Notes under the pieces: generated by a model
Database searches by the model: none
Told to the model about the DNA's origin: nothing
What the model saw: only the letters and a program-made list of their open reading frames with translations
DNA from: Nitrososphaeraceae archaeon
GTDB taxonomy: Archaea; Thermoproteota; Nitrososphaeria; Nitrososphaerales; Nitrososphaeraceae
Direction of reading: 5' to 3'
DNA length: 8,473 nucleotides
NCBI GenBank assembly: GCA_025922735.1
Contig: JAICHI010000043.1
Span: forward strand, 1 to 8,473
In this document: in pieces, positions 1 to 5,698 of the stretch
How positions within the stretch are numbered: position 1 is the first letter of the stretch
Layout: each line of letters begins with the position of its first letter
Position numbers and translations under genes: made by a program

Positions 1-12
1 TAGCTAGACAAG

Positions 13-441
13 TCACCTCGCACCGAGTTTAACCTCAATCTCTTGAGTGGAGCTTCCCCGGATTACGGTAAACTCAACAACATCGCCTACTCTCTTATGA
101 ATCAGCTGCGCCTCGATGTCCTGTGCATCCTCAATTTGAGTATTGTCAACAGCAATTATTACGTCTCCTCCAAGCACAACCGGACTTCCGTCAACAGTTT
201 CAACCCTGTCGCCGCCTCTCAATCCAGCCTGCTCTGCTGGGCTCCCTGGTTCGACAGAAAAGATCAGAAAGCCGACTGGTTGCTCCAGACCAAGTATTTG
301 AGCAATAGCCGGTGTGATATTGCTACCTTCTATTCCAAGCCATGGCTCTGTTGCGTCGGTAGCATAAACATAATAAAATGAAGCTCCAACTACTGAAATT
401 AGCACAGTAAACGAAATGACGGTATTGACAGGATAATGCAA
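13..441 (-). CDS. Membrane-anchored single PDZ-domain protein
   Basis: 142 residues. Residues 8-27 form a hydrophobic signal anchor after a short polar start. The rest (about 33-140) is one PDZ domain of the DegP/HtrA type: a WLGIEG entry strand, a carboxylate-binding loop near VGFLIFSV (56-63), then SPAEQAGLRGGD and GGDVIIAVDN, which are classic for HtrA PDZ domains. No trypsin-like protease domain is attached and none is seen nearby, so this is a stand-alone peptide-binding module, probably facing outside the membrane as an adaptor or stress-protein partner; that role is inferred. The start is TTG at 441, because the next upstream in-frame codons lead straight to a stop and the only later alternative (GTG, residue 13) would cut into the anchor. 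I saw no strong TATA box upstream. The long plus-strand ORF across this gene is a shadow. Confidence 0.85.
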   Translation of the reverse strand: MHYPVNTVISFTVLISVVGASFYYVYATDATEPWLGIEGSNITPAIAQILGLEQPVGFLIFSVEPGSPAEQAGLRGGDRVETVDGSPVVLGGDVIIAVDNTQIEDAQDIEAQLIHKRVGDVVEFTVIRGSSTQEIEVKLGAR

Positions 442-822
442 TTCACCAGCTTATCTCTAATCTTGAGGCAATAACCTTTTCGAATAATGGCTCAAAACTA
501 TGATATAAAGGGTTTCGAGTACCAAGTTCACAGATTGGTACCTTGCTCCTTGCATGGCTGTAATGCAAAAGAAGATAGAATTTGAATTCATGTATGTCTG
601 TGCACTCGCTCGCACTCTCTACTCTACAAGAAAGCGTACTGGCCATATACATCGCATTACAAGATGATGACCATCAGCGAGCTTTTTCTAATTTCTCTGA
701 TTCAACTTGTCAAGGGAAACTATCAGAAAGCAAACATGGGCTCAATACGATTGGGACCTAATAGAAGATCTGTGGTCGATACCGATCTCGATAGCCTAAG
801 ACCGTAAAAGGACGAAAGGAGG
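442..822. other. Intergenic gap with only weak small ORFs
   Basis: About 380 bases between the 5' end of the PDZ gene and the 3' end of glnA. I see no RNA gene or clear promoter. A 69-codon minus-strand ORF (443-652) has no recognisable domain and no supporting promoter. Two short plus-strand ORFs are possible: 487-585 (32 residues, with a CSLHGC stretch) and 664-807 (47 residues). Neither has a convincing TATA box or ribosome site. Minus-strand transcription leaving glnA meets only short T runs near 806-817. Confidence 0.5.
664..807 (+). CDS. Possible 47-residue hypothetical protein
   Basis: This ORF starts with two consecutive ATG codons (664 and 667) and ends with TAA 15 bases before the glnA stop on the other strand. 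The first 17 residues are hydrophobic (ISELFLISLIQLV) and the remainder is polar and basic, so it could be a small membrane-associated peptide. I recognise no family. The closest TATA-like string (CATATACA near 644-651) lies only about 15-20 bases before the ATG, too close for a normal archaeal promoter serving a leaderless start. It may be chance. Confidence 0.2.
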   Translation: MMTISELFLISLIQLVKGNYQKANMGSIRLGPNRRSVVDTDLDSLRP

Positions 823-2244
823 CTAGACGTCATAGTAAAGCATGAATTGGCGCTCTTTAGAACCTGTCGCAAATGCAATCTCGTCGCATTTGAGTTCGAC
901 ATAGGTGTCTATCAGTTCATTGCAAAAGTATGGTTTGAGGAAATCCTTATCATTTTTTAGCGCTTCAATCGAATCTTGCAATGTGCGAGGAAGTGTCTTT
1001 ATTCCAAATGCTCTCCGTGTTGAATCAGACATTTTGTAAATGTCCTCATTGACAGGATCGCCTGGATCCGTCTTTTCCCTGATGCCATCAAGTCCAGCGG
1101 CAACTGTTGCCGAAAAAGCAAGGTAAGGGTTGGCAGATGGGTCAGGAGCCCTGAACTCGATTCGTTTTGATTTTCCAGTCTTTTTCTCGTTCACCGGTAC
1201 CCTTAGAACTGCCGACCTATTTCCCCTCGACCAGGCAGCATATACCGGCGCTTCAAAGCCGGGAACCAGCCGATGGTATGAATTTACAGTGGGGGCCACA
1301 AACGCGGCCAGTGAGGATGCGTGCTTTAGCACTCCCCCAATAAAGTAGCGTCCAATCTGGCTCAGCTCTGCATAAAAGTCATCCGGGTCATAAAACATGT
1401 TGCTTCCTCCTGACCATAGGCTCACGCTTACATGCATCCCGGAACCATTATCGCTTTCGCTGCTCCTTGGATTATTCTCATCAAAGATTGGCTTGGGCAT
1501 GAAATTTGCAACCTTACCATGCTTTTTAGCCAGGCTTCGGACAACATCTTTGTATCTCTGGACATTGTCCGCCGCCTTTGTAATTGTGCTGTGCATAAAG
1601 TTGATCTCTATCTGGCCGCTGCTTGCAACTTCGTGATTAAGATTGGTGACCTTAATTGAGTAGTTGTTCTTCAGGACCTCCGCAACCTCAAATCTTAGCT
1701 CCAGTAAGGAGTCTTGGAATGGAGGTGCGTCATAGCCATGCTTTATGCGAATAGGGTACTTTCCTGTCCTTTCTGATGATTGGATTTCTGGTCCTCCGTT
1801 CTTGCCGAAAAGAATATCCTCAAAAATAAAGCACTCGACCTCGGGGCCGATTTGACATATCAATCCTTGACTCCTCAGACCCTCCTCCAACACATGGGGA
1901 ACATACCGCGGGTCTCTAACCAGCCTGCCCTTGCCAAGACCTTCATAAACGTCTGAAATTACAGTTGCGACCTTGTAATTAGGCAATGGCATTAGCCGCA
2001 GGGTCGACCTGTCGGGAATTAGCAAAAGATCTGATTCGTTTATCTTTGAGAATCCTGTGACAGATGAGCCATCTAGTGCTATGCCATTATGTAAATGCTC
2101 AGATGGATCGCCCATGTCATTAACAATATACTTTGCCAAAAACCTGCCAAGGACATCAGTATATCTTAATTGGACAAATTCGGTGTCTTTAAATTTTAAT
2201 GGATCAACACCGTTCTCAAACGGATCGTTCAGTGTCATATTCAT
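823..2244 (-). CDS. glnA: Glutamine synthetase, class I
   Basis: Cytoplasmic enzyme, a dodecamer in this family, that makes glutamine from glutamate, ammonia and ATP; the central step of ammonia assimilation. The 473 residues are full length. Beta-grasp domain: DGSSVTGFSKINESD (58-72). Catalytic barrel: GPEVECF (133-139; metal ligands E135 and E137), HEVASSGQIEI (204-214; E205 and E213), GSGMH (267-271; H271), NSYHRLVPGFEAPV (321-334; R325 and E331), NRSAVLR (342-348), KRIEFRAPDPSANPYLAF (360-377; E363 and R365). All expected metal and substrate residues are present. The loop at the adenylylation site reads DIYKMS (401-406), nearer the NIYVMS of the Bacillus alpha type than the NLYDLP of E. 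coli, so control by adenylylation is unlikely. The C-terminus (YVELK...LYYDV) resembles the E. coli type. ATG at 2244 was chosen; a second ATG is two codons later. It is transcribed alone, away from the TFB gene. Confidence 0.97.
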   Translation of the reverse strand: MNMTLNDPFENGVDPLKFKDTEFVQLRYTDVLGRFLAKYIVNDMGDPSEHLHNGIALDGSSVTGFSKINESDLLLIPDRSTLRLMPLPNYKVATVISDVYEGLGKGRLVRDPRYVPHVLEEGLRSQGLICQIGPEVECFIFEDILFGKNGGPEIQSSERTGKYPIRIKHGYDAPPFQDSLLELRFEVAEVLKNNYSIKVTNLNHEVASSGQIEINFMHSTITKAADNVQRYKDVVRSLAKKHGKVANFMPKPIFDENNPRSSESDNGSGMHVSVSLWSGGSNMFYDPDDFYAELSQIGRYFIGGVLKHASSLAAFVAPTVNSYHRLVPGFEAPVYAAWSRGNRSAVLRVPVNEKKTGKSKRIEFRAPDPSANPYLAFSATVAAGLDGIREKTDPGDPVNEDIYKMSDSTRRAFGIKTLPRTLQDSIEALKNDKDFLKPYFCNELIDTYVELKCDEIAFATGSKERQFMLYYDV

Positions 2245-2290
2245 ATTTATTATCTGTCTAATATAAGTTAAAATATTCAGTTAACCCTAG

Positions 2291-2299
2291 TTTATAAAA
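2291..2299 (-). promoter_or_regulatory. Candidate TATA box of glnA
   Basis: On the minus strand this reads TTTTATAAA. Transcription would start about 25 bases downstream, near 2269, leaving a leader of about 25 bases before the glnA ATG at 2244. A second AT box (TATTTAAAAA, 2331-2340) lies farther upstream and would give a leader of about 60 bases. Either or both may be used. Confidence 0.5.
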
Positions 2300-2361
2300 T
2301 TAACAATAATAGACAATACATAGGTAAAAATTTTTAAATAGAGTCAGGGAACAAATTACAC

Positions 2362-2416
2362 AAGCGCAGTTGCGAAGAATTCGCTCGGTACGTACATGTT
2401 ATAGGGTCAGTTTTTT
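2362..2416 (+). ncRNA. Possible small RNA
   Basis: A plus-strand AT box (TTTTTAAATA, 2331-2340) predicts a start near 2362. Downstream come a five-pair hairpin (2372-2384), a self-complementary GTACGTAC and, near 2411-2416, a T6 run of the kind that ends archaeal transcripts. Together these could define a transcript of about 55 bases. No known RNA family is recognised. The same AT box is palindromic enough to serve glnA instead, so the evidence is weak. Confidence 0.2.
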
Positions 2417-2475
2417 AGATTAATCTATTGCATGGCGTTCGTTGCCTCGCAGATCCAAAGAAAGATGTCAAAACA

Positions 2476-2498
2476 AGCAGGAATTATATCGTCCTGCT
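2476..2498. repeat. Inverted repeat, 7 bp arms, 9-base loop
   Basis: AGCAGGA (2476-2482) and TCCTGCT (2492-2498) are perfect inverted copies; pairing can extend by AC/GT beyond a one-base bulge. It lies seven bases before the ATG of a 25-residue ORF (2506-2583). It could be an operator or an RNA hairpin. No T run follows immediately, so it is not a typical terminator. Confidence 0.4.
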
Positions 2499-2815
2499 GT
2501 AAAATATGTTTGACCATGAAAAGCTAGGCGTCAGTCTAAGGGCAATCCTTGAGATAACTGCTACCTTGAGTAAAATGAATTAAATCGAAGAGCACAGAGC
2601 CTAATTCCGAATTATTCGTGCGGTCTATTATGCCAGCCCACCGACAGATATGAAGACAGTTTTCAAACTCAAAAACTTAATTGCGCCTTATTTTTTGAAT
2701 ATAATTCTCACTATGTCGGGTATATCAACACTGATAGGTCCTAAATAAGGGTAAAGGAGATGTGTTCCTTCTTCTAGTCTCTTTATTGAAAATACGTTTT
2801 TACCGCTGAGATAAT

Positions 2816-2825
2816 GGTTTATAGG
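2816..2825 (+). promoter_or_regulatory. Candidate TATA box of the canonical TFB gene
   Basis: GGTTTATAGG sits about 35 bases before the ATG at 2855, which predicts a transcript start near 2846-2850 and so an almost leaderless message. A small inverted repeat (GCTTC 2832-2836, GAAGC 2843-2847) lies between the box and the start codon and might bind a regulator. Confidence 0.5.
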
Positions 2826-2854
2826 TATCTGGCTTCCTACAAGAAGCTACCTTA

Positions 2855-3829
2855 ATGCTAGGACCACTTGTGTGCTCCGTATGCAGGAGCGAGGTCGTGG
2901 TAACGGATCATGAATGTGGCGAAGTTATTTGCAGTCGTTGCGGTGTAGTAGTTGATAGGCTAGAAAGTTCTGCCGTACAAGAATGGAGAGCCTATAGCGT
3001 CGATGACTTCTACCGCAAGTGCCACATTGGCGGCGCGACTTCACTCGCACGATATAACAAAGGACTGCTTACAACAATAGGAAGCAGCAGAGACTCAAAG
3101 GAAAAAGGTCTTAACTTTGACAGAATAAGGGTCTGGGACTTTAGAATACAAGCAGCAAATGATAGGAGCCTGAAGCAGGCACTGCCTGCCCTTGAGCACT
3201 TGAAGGAAAGCTTGGGATTGCCCGACACAATAATAGAAAAATCAGCTTATTTTTACAGAAAAGCCGCCAGGATTAACCTAATAAAAGGCAGGACGGTATC
3301 TTCCGTCCTTGCTGCTTCAGTATACCTCGCCTGCCGCGAATTAGAGACGCCAAGGACCCTCAACGAAGTATCATCTGCAAGCGACGTCCCACGAAAGAAA
3401 ATTTCACGTGACTACAGGCTCCTTGTTCACACCTTTGATCCCAAGATTCCTGCAATAGACCACATAAGGTGCATAACACGGATTGCAAATAAGGTAGGCC
3501 TCAGCGAAAAGACCAAGAGGATGGCAGTAAAGATCATGCGCCAAGTTATTGCAATGCAAGTATCTGCAGGCAAAGGCCCGATGGGAATTGCAGCGACAGT
3601 GCTCTACATTGCTTGCCTCCAAGCAGGGGAAATCAAGACGCAAAAGGAGCTTTCGGTTGCAGCGGGCGTCACAGAAGTGACTATCAGGAATCGCTACAGC
3701 GAACTAAAGAAATATCTACAGGACTTTGCAAAATCCTCTTCCGTAGCGATAGCAATATTCATGTTCGTCTTCCAGTCACCGGCCTTGCTTAGTTGTACGA
3801 TATATCCAGCTGCACTTCTGCTCTCTTGA
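2855..3829 (+). CDS. tfb: Transcription initiation factor TFB with hydrophobic C-terminal tail
   Basis: Archaeal TFIIB homologue: it binds TBP on the TATA box, recruits RNA polymerase and helps set the start site. N-terminal zinc ribbon: C7-x2-C10 and C26-x2-C29. B-reader/linker: EWRAYSVDD (43-51), then the usual GG-T...KGL-TTIG pattern (59-76). First cyclin fold: about 100-192, with NLIKGRTVSSVLAASVYLAC (141-160). Second: about 200-290, with GKGPMGIAATVLYIAC (239-254) and GVTEVTIRNRYSELKK (271-286). All landmarks of a working TFB are present. TFBs normally stop near the equivalent of residue 290; here about 34 more residues follow (about 291-324), strongly hydrophobic (VAIAIFMFVF, LLSCTIYPAALLLS). 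This tail is antisense to a minus-strand ORF and may be read-through of a lost stop rather than a working domain. The start is ATG at 2855, supported by the TATA position. Confidence 0.93.
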   Translation: MLGPLVCSVCRSEVVVTDHECGEVICSRCGVVVDRLESSAVQEWRAYSVDDFYRKCHIGGATSLARYNKGLLTTIGSSRDSKEKGLNFDRIRVWDFRIQAANDRSLKQALPALEHLKESLGLPDTIIEKSAYFYRKAARINLIKGRTVSSVLAASVYLACRELETPRTLNEVSSASDVPRKKISRDYRLLVHTFDPKIPAIDHIRCITRIANKVGLSEKTKRMAVKIMRQVIAMQVSAGKGPMGIAATVLYIACLQAGEIKTQKELSVAAGVTEVTIRNRYSELKKYLQDFAKSSSVAIAIFMFVFQSPALLSCTIYPAALLLS

Positions 3830-3900
3830 GCTTTTCCAATCATTTCAGAAGCAATAAAAACACAGCACTGTCCATCGACCTTATAGCAACGTGTTCTCAA
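3694..3900 (-). CDS. Possible small gene overlapping the TFB tail
   Basis: Minus-strand ORF of 68 codons from TTG at 3900, or 49 codons from ATG at 3843. Its residues are balanced and protein-like (for example GYIVQLSKAGDWKTNMNIAI and ATEEDFAKSC), whereas the TFB tail on the opposite strand is a run of hydrophobic residues such as antisense frames often give. No family is recognised. The frame continues upstream past a single TAG (3901-3903) into another open stretch beginning with ATG at 3954, with MLKEITMTRLAMPQIHH before the stop. So the original gene may have been about 85 codons, now broken by a nonsense mutation. If it is real, it overlaps the TFB 3' end by about 136 bases. It could still be chance. 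Confidence 0.33.
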   Translation of the reverse strand: MRTRCYKVDGQCCVFIASEMIGKAQESRSAAGYIVQLSKAGDWKTNMNIAIATEEDFAKSCRYFFSSL

Positions 3901-3981
3901 CTAATGATGAATCTGTGGCATAGCAAGCCTAGTCATTGTAATTTCCTTCAGCATAACATAGGGGCTCACACTATGCTTTAG

Positions 3982-3999
3982 AAAACTAAAATCAAAAAA
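3982..3999 (-). terminator. Poly-T terminator of the diverged TFB gene
   Basis: Ten bases past the stop codon at 4010, the minus strand carries T6, T4 and T4 runs separated by one to a few bases (A-rich on the plus strand). This is a typical hairpin-free archaeal termination signal. Confidence 0.5.
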
Positions 4000-4009
4000 T
4001 TCATCTTCT

Positions 4010-5047
4010 CTAGCAGGCGACAGTACTGCAGCCAGCAGCTCTTACTCGGACCTCTAGGTTGAAGCTAGATAGAATTTCTTTGCATCTTGTCCGGATGGTG
4101 ATCTCTGTGACTTGTGAAAAATTGGCAATGTCTGTAAGGTACATGTGATAGCCGCAAAGACACGCGGATATATACAAGTATGCTGAAGCAATTCCGACGG
4201 GATCTTTACCAGACAGCAGTATATTGTCCTCGGTCTGGCGGGCAATTTCCAACGCCAGTTTTTGTATTCGCCAATCAATTCTAGCCCTGTTTGAAATCTT
4301 GGCTATGTATTTGTCTAAAGGTATAACATGGTCAAATGTACCGCTTATGCTCTTCATCATATCCGATTCTATAGCATTTGTCATGCACATTGCCATCCTC
4401 TTGTAACACCGAAATGCTATTCTCAGAGATGACCTTTTGTTGCTGCAAAAATCCGTGGAATCAACGATCTCTTCGAGTCCTCTTGCAATACATGACTGCT
4501 TGCATGCAAGGTACACCGATGCGATAGCATTGCCATTGACTGACATGCCCTTACTATTGTTTTTAGACGAATAGCTCCTGTATATCTTAGCCGCAGTCTC
4601 TGATAGAGACCTTGGAAGCAGCAACTTTGAACATATTTTGTCTATAACCGAGAGCACCCTCGCGATCCTCCTTTCCTCTGAGGACGCCTTTAGTCGAGCG
4701 TGCAGCTTACGTACACACGCAATACGTTCGGCATTGGCGAAATTGATAGGTTTGCCATTATAGTCCTTATCTGATATGCTGATTTCTGTCTGCAGTCCAT
4801 AGTTCATCAGTAGAGAGCTTGTTTGGCCGCTGCCACGCAAGTTTTTCAGCCTCTCATCCGAGTTGTTTGAATGAGTTTCATGTCCGCAGTAATCGATCTT
4901 CTCGAGCACGACGTAGCCGCAGGATTGGCATATGTATTCACCATGATACACGTCGAAAATAAGATGTGAACGGCATTCTGGGCAGGACGGTTTGATATCC
5001 TTGTCATTTTTTATACCCTTCGCAAAGAGAGTGACCTCTGTTTCCAT
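4010..5047 (-). CDS. Diverged TFB paralogue (TFIIB-type initiation factor)
   Basis: Second TFIIB-like protein, 345 residues from the chosen ATG at 5047. Zinc ribbon: C22-x2-C25 and C40-x2-C43 (CPEC...CQSC). Two cyclin folds follow: about 124-220 with ASVYLACKQ, and about 240-330 with SGKDPVGIASAYLYISA and VTEITIRTR, clear matches to TFB core motifs. The B-reader is unlike normal TFBs: the EWR-F motif is missing, a GLQTEIS segment replaces GLxTxI, and a longer polar linker (about 55-120) is rich in Asn, Ser and Asp. The first fold has an Asn/Ser-rich insert (YSSKNNSKGMSVNGN). It probably directs transcription of a subset of promoters or conditions, much as multiple TFBs do in other archaea; this is inferred. 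Other possible starts are TTG at 5095 (361 residues) and ATG at 5071; ATG 5047 puts the zinc ribbon at the usual distance from the N-terminus. The gene lies tail to tail with the canonical TFB. Confidence 0.9.
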   Translation of the reverse strand: METEVTLFAKGIKNDKDIKPSCPECRSHLIFDVYHGEYICQSCGYVVLEKIDYCGHETHSNNSDERLKNLRGSGQTSSLLMNYGLQTEISISDKDYNGKPINFANAERIACVRKLHARLKASSEERRIARVLSVIDKICSKLLLPRSLSETAAKIYRSYSSKNNSKGMSVNGNAIASVYLACKQSCIARGLEEIVDSTDFCSNKRSSLRIAFRCYKRMAMCMTNAIESDMMKSISGTFDHVIPLDKYIAKISNRARIDWRIQKLALEIARQTEDNILLSGKDPVGIASAYLYISACLCGYHMYLTDIANFSQVTEITIRTRCKEILSSFNLEVRVRAAGCSTVAC

Positions 5048-5130
5048 TCTTATGGCCACCACCGTTTGCATCTCTTGGCATCTATGATTACCCAACTGAA
5101 TCCTAAATCCTCCGGCGTGCTCTGCTCAAT

Positions 5131-5140
5131 AAGTATACTT
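5131..5140 (-). promoter_or_regulatory. Candidate TATA box of the diverged TFB gene
   Basis: AAGTATACTT is a perfect 10-base palindrome, so it reads the same on both strands. On the minus strand it predicts a start near 5110, giving a leader of about 15 bases to the TTG at 5095 or about 60 to the ATG at 5047. Confidence 0.35.
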
Positions 5141-5252
5141 CTACGTGAATCTGCTGGAAATTTCGTGAAAATCATTTCATTGTAGAAATATAAGGTATAT
5201 AACTTATACTTCAATGTTTCATAAATTTAACCTAGGTCTAAATTATCATTAA

Positions 5253-5271
5253 TTTCTGATCAGATCAGAAA
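5253..5271. promoter_or_regulatory. 19-base palindrome, candidate operator
   Basis: TTTCTGATCAGATCAGAAA is two perfect 9-base inverted arms around one central A. It is the longest perfect dyad I found in the window. It sits between the divergent diverged-TFB and membrane-protein genes, about 160 bases from the 5431 start. Such a short centre suits a dimeric DNA-binding protein better than an RNA hairpin. Confidence 0.45.
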
Positions 5272-5373
5272 AATGTTATAGATAAGTTCACAGGAAAAAT
5301 CCAAATATTCATTGTGCAGCCCAGTTGGATATCTAGGGCTAGAGAAAAATTGACCATCGAAGTTATTAACACC

Positions 5374-5386
5374 GTGCAAGTTGCAC
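5374..5386. promoter_or_regulatory. 13-base palindrome upstream of the small membrane protein gene
   Basis: GTGCAAGTTGCAC is a perfect dyad (6-base arms around G) centred about 50 bases before the ATG at 5431. That is just upstream of where the TATA/BRE elements of a leaderless gene would lie, a position typical of archaeal activator sites. Only one copy was seen. Confidence 0.35.
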
Positions 5387-5430
5387 AACGATGAATCGCA
5401 TACTAGCGATAAGTTCCCGGGGCGTAGAAA

Positions 5431-5646
5431 ATGTCTAGAACGCTAGCTATCCTTATTTTCTGGGCACTGGGCTTTACAATAGGTTCAGCAGCGTATCTAA
5501 TGGTGCCAAACGCAGTGTCGTGGCTAGGCAGTATACTTCCTGAAATCGTAGTGAACCAAGCCATACTGGGATCTATTTTAGCCGGCATAGTCGGCTCAGC
5601 AGTAAGCACATTTACTGTCGTGACTTGGGCAAATAGAGCTCCATAA
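5431..5646 (+). CDS. Small two-helix membrane protein, hypothetical
   Basis: 71 residues, no family recognised. Two membrane segments are evident: about 5-25 (LAILIFWALGFTIGSAAYLM) and about 44-66 (AILGSILAGIVGSAVSTFTV), both rich in small residues with GxxxG-like spacing that favours helix packing. They are joined by a short loop holding Pro, Trp and one Glu (VPNAVSWLGSILPEIV). Basic residues at both ends (SR near the start, NR near the end) suggest both termini face the cytoplasm. The start is ATG at 5431; TATA-like sequence near 5398-5406 is weak. The stop is followed directly by T runs. A 103-codon minus-strand ORF covers the same DNA; I prefer this strand because of the well-formed helices, the T-rich 3' end and the orientation matching the next gene. 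Confidence 0.6.
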   Translation: MSRTLAILIFWALGFTIGSAAYLMVPNAVSWLGSILPEIVVNQAILGSILAGIVGSAVSTFTVVTWANRAP

Positions 5647-5664
5647 TTTTTTATTTTTATATAG
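5647..5664 (+). promoter_or_regulatory. T-rich terminator joined to the FUN14 TATA box
   Basis: T6 (5647-5652) and T5 (5654-5658) follow the upstream stop by one to a few bases and can end that transcript. The second run merges into TTTTTATATAG (5654-5664), a strong TATA box. A start about 25 bases downstream, near 5685, gives the FUN14 gene a leader of about 14 bases to the ATG at 5699. Confidence 0.6.
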
Positions 5665-5698
5665 CTTCCCCTAATTTGCTGGGACAATATTTTTCCGA

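Larger units (their letters stand above)
2245..2854. other. 610-base intergenic region between glnA and tfb
   Basis: Divergent spacer carrying the promoters of glnA and the plus-strand TFB gene. It has no long ORF, tRNA or rRNA. Features visible: AT boxes at 2291-2299 and 2331-2340; a short hairpin GCGAA-GAA-TTCGC (2372-2384); a T6 run at 2411-2416; a hairpin at 2476-2498; short plus-strand ORFs 2465-2527 (20 residues, containing CCKIC) and 2506-2583 (25 residues); a T6 run at 2691-2696; and the TFB promoter near 2818. The spacer is long for a compact archaeal genome. Confidence 0.6.
5096..5430. other. AT-rich control region between diverged TFB and membrane protein genes
   Basis: About 335 bases (more if the TFB starts at 5047) with no convincing gene. 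It holds several TATA-like strings (5131-5140, 5194-5203), a TATAAG/CTTATA inverted repeat (5189-5208), a 19-base palindrome (5253-5271) and a 13-base palindrome (5374-5386). A 15-codon ORF (5391-5438) begins with ATG and runs over the start of the next gene in another frame. The density of dyad symmetry suggests regulated divergent promoters. Confidence 0.5.

Noticed and set aside
43..381. 112-codon plus-strand ORF
   Set aside because: Antisense shadow of the PDZ gene; no domain and the opposite strand has clear PDZ motifs.
443..652. 69-codon minus-strand ORF
   Set aside because: No recognised domain, no promoter or ribosome site, composition unremarkable.
1423..1440. Missing second histidine in the GMH-x-H motif of glutamine synthetase (Ser instead)
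   Set aside because: Other working class I enzymes, such as Bacillus GlnA (GMHCNLSL), also lack it, so it is not a defect.
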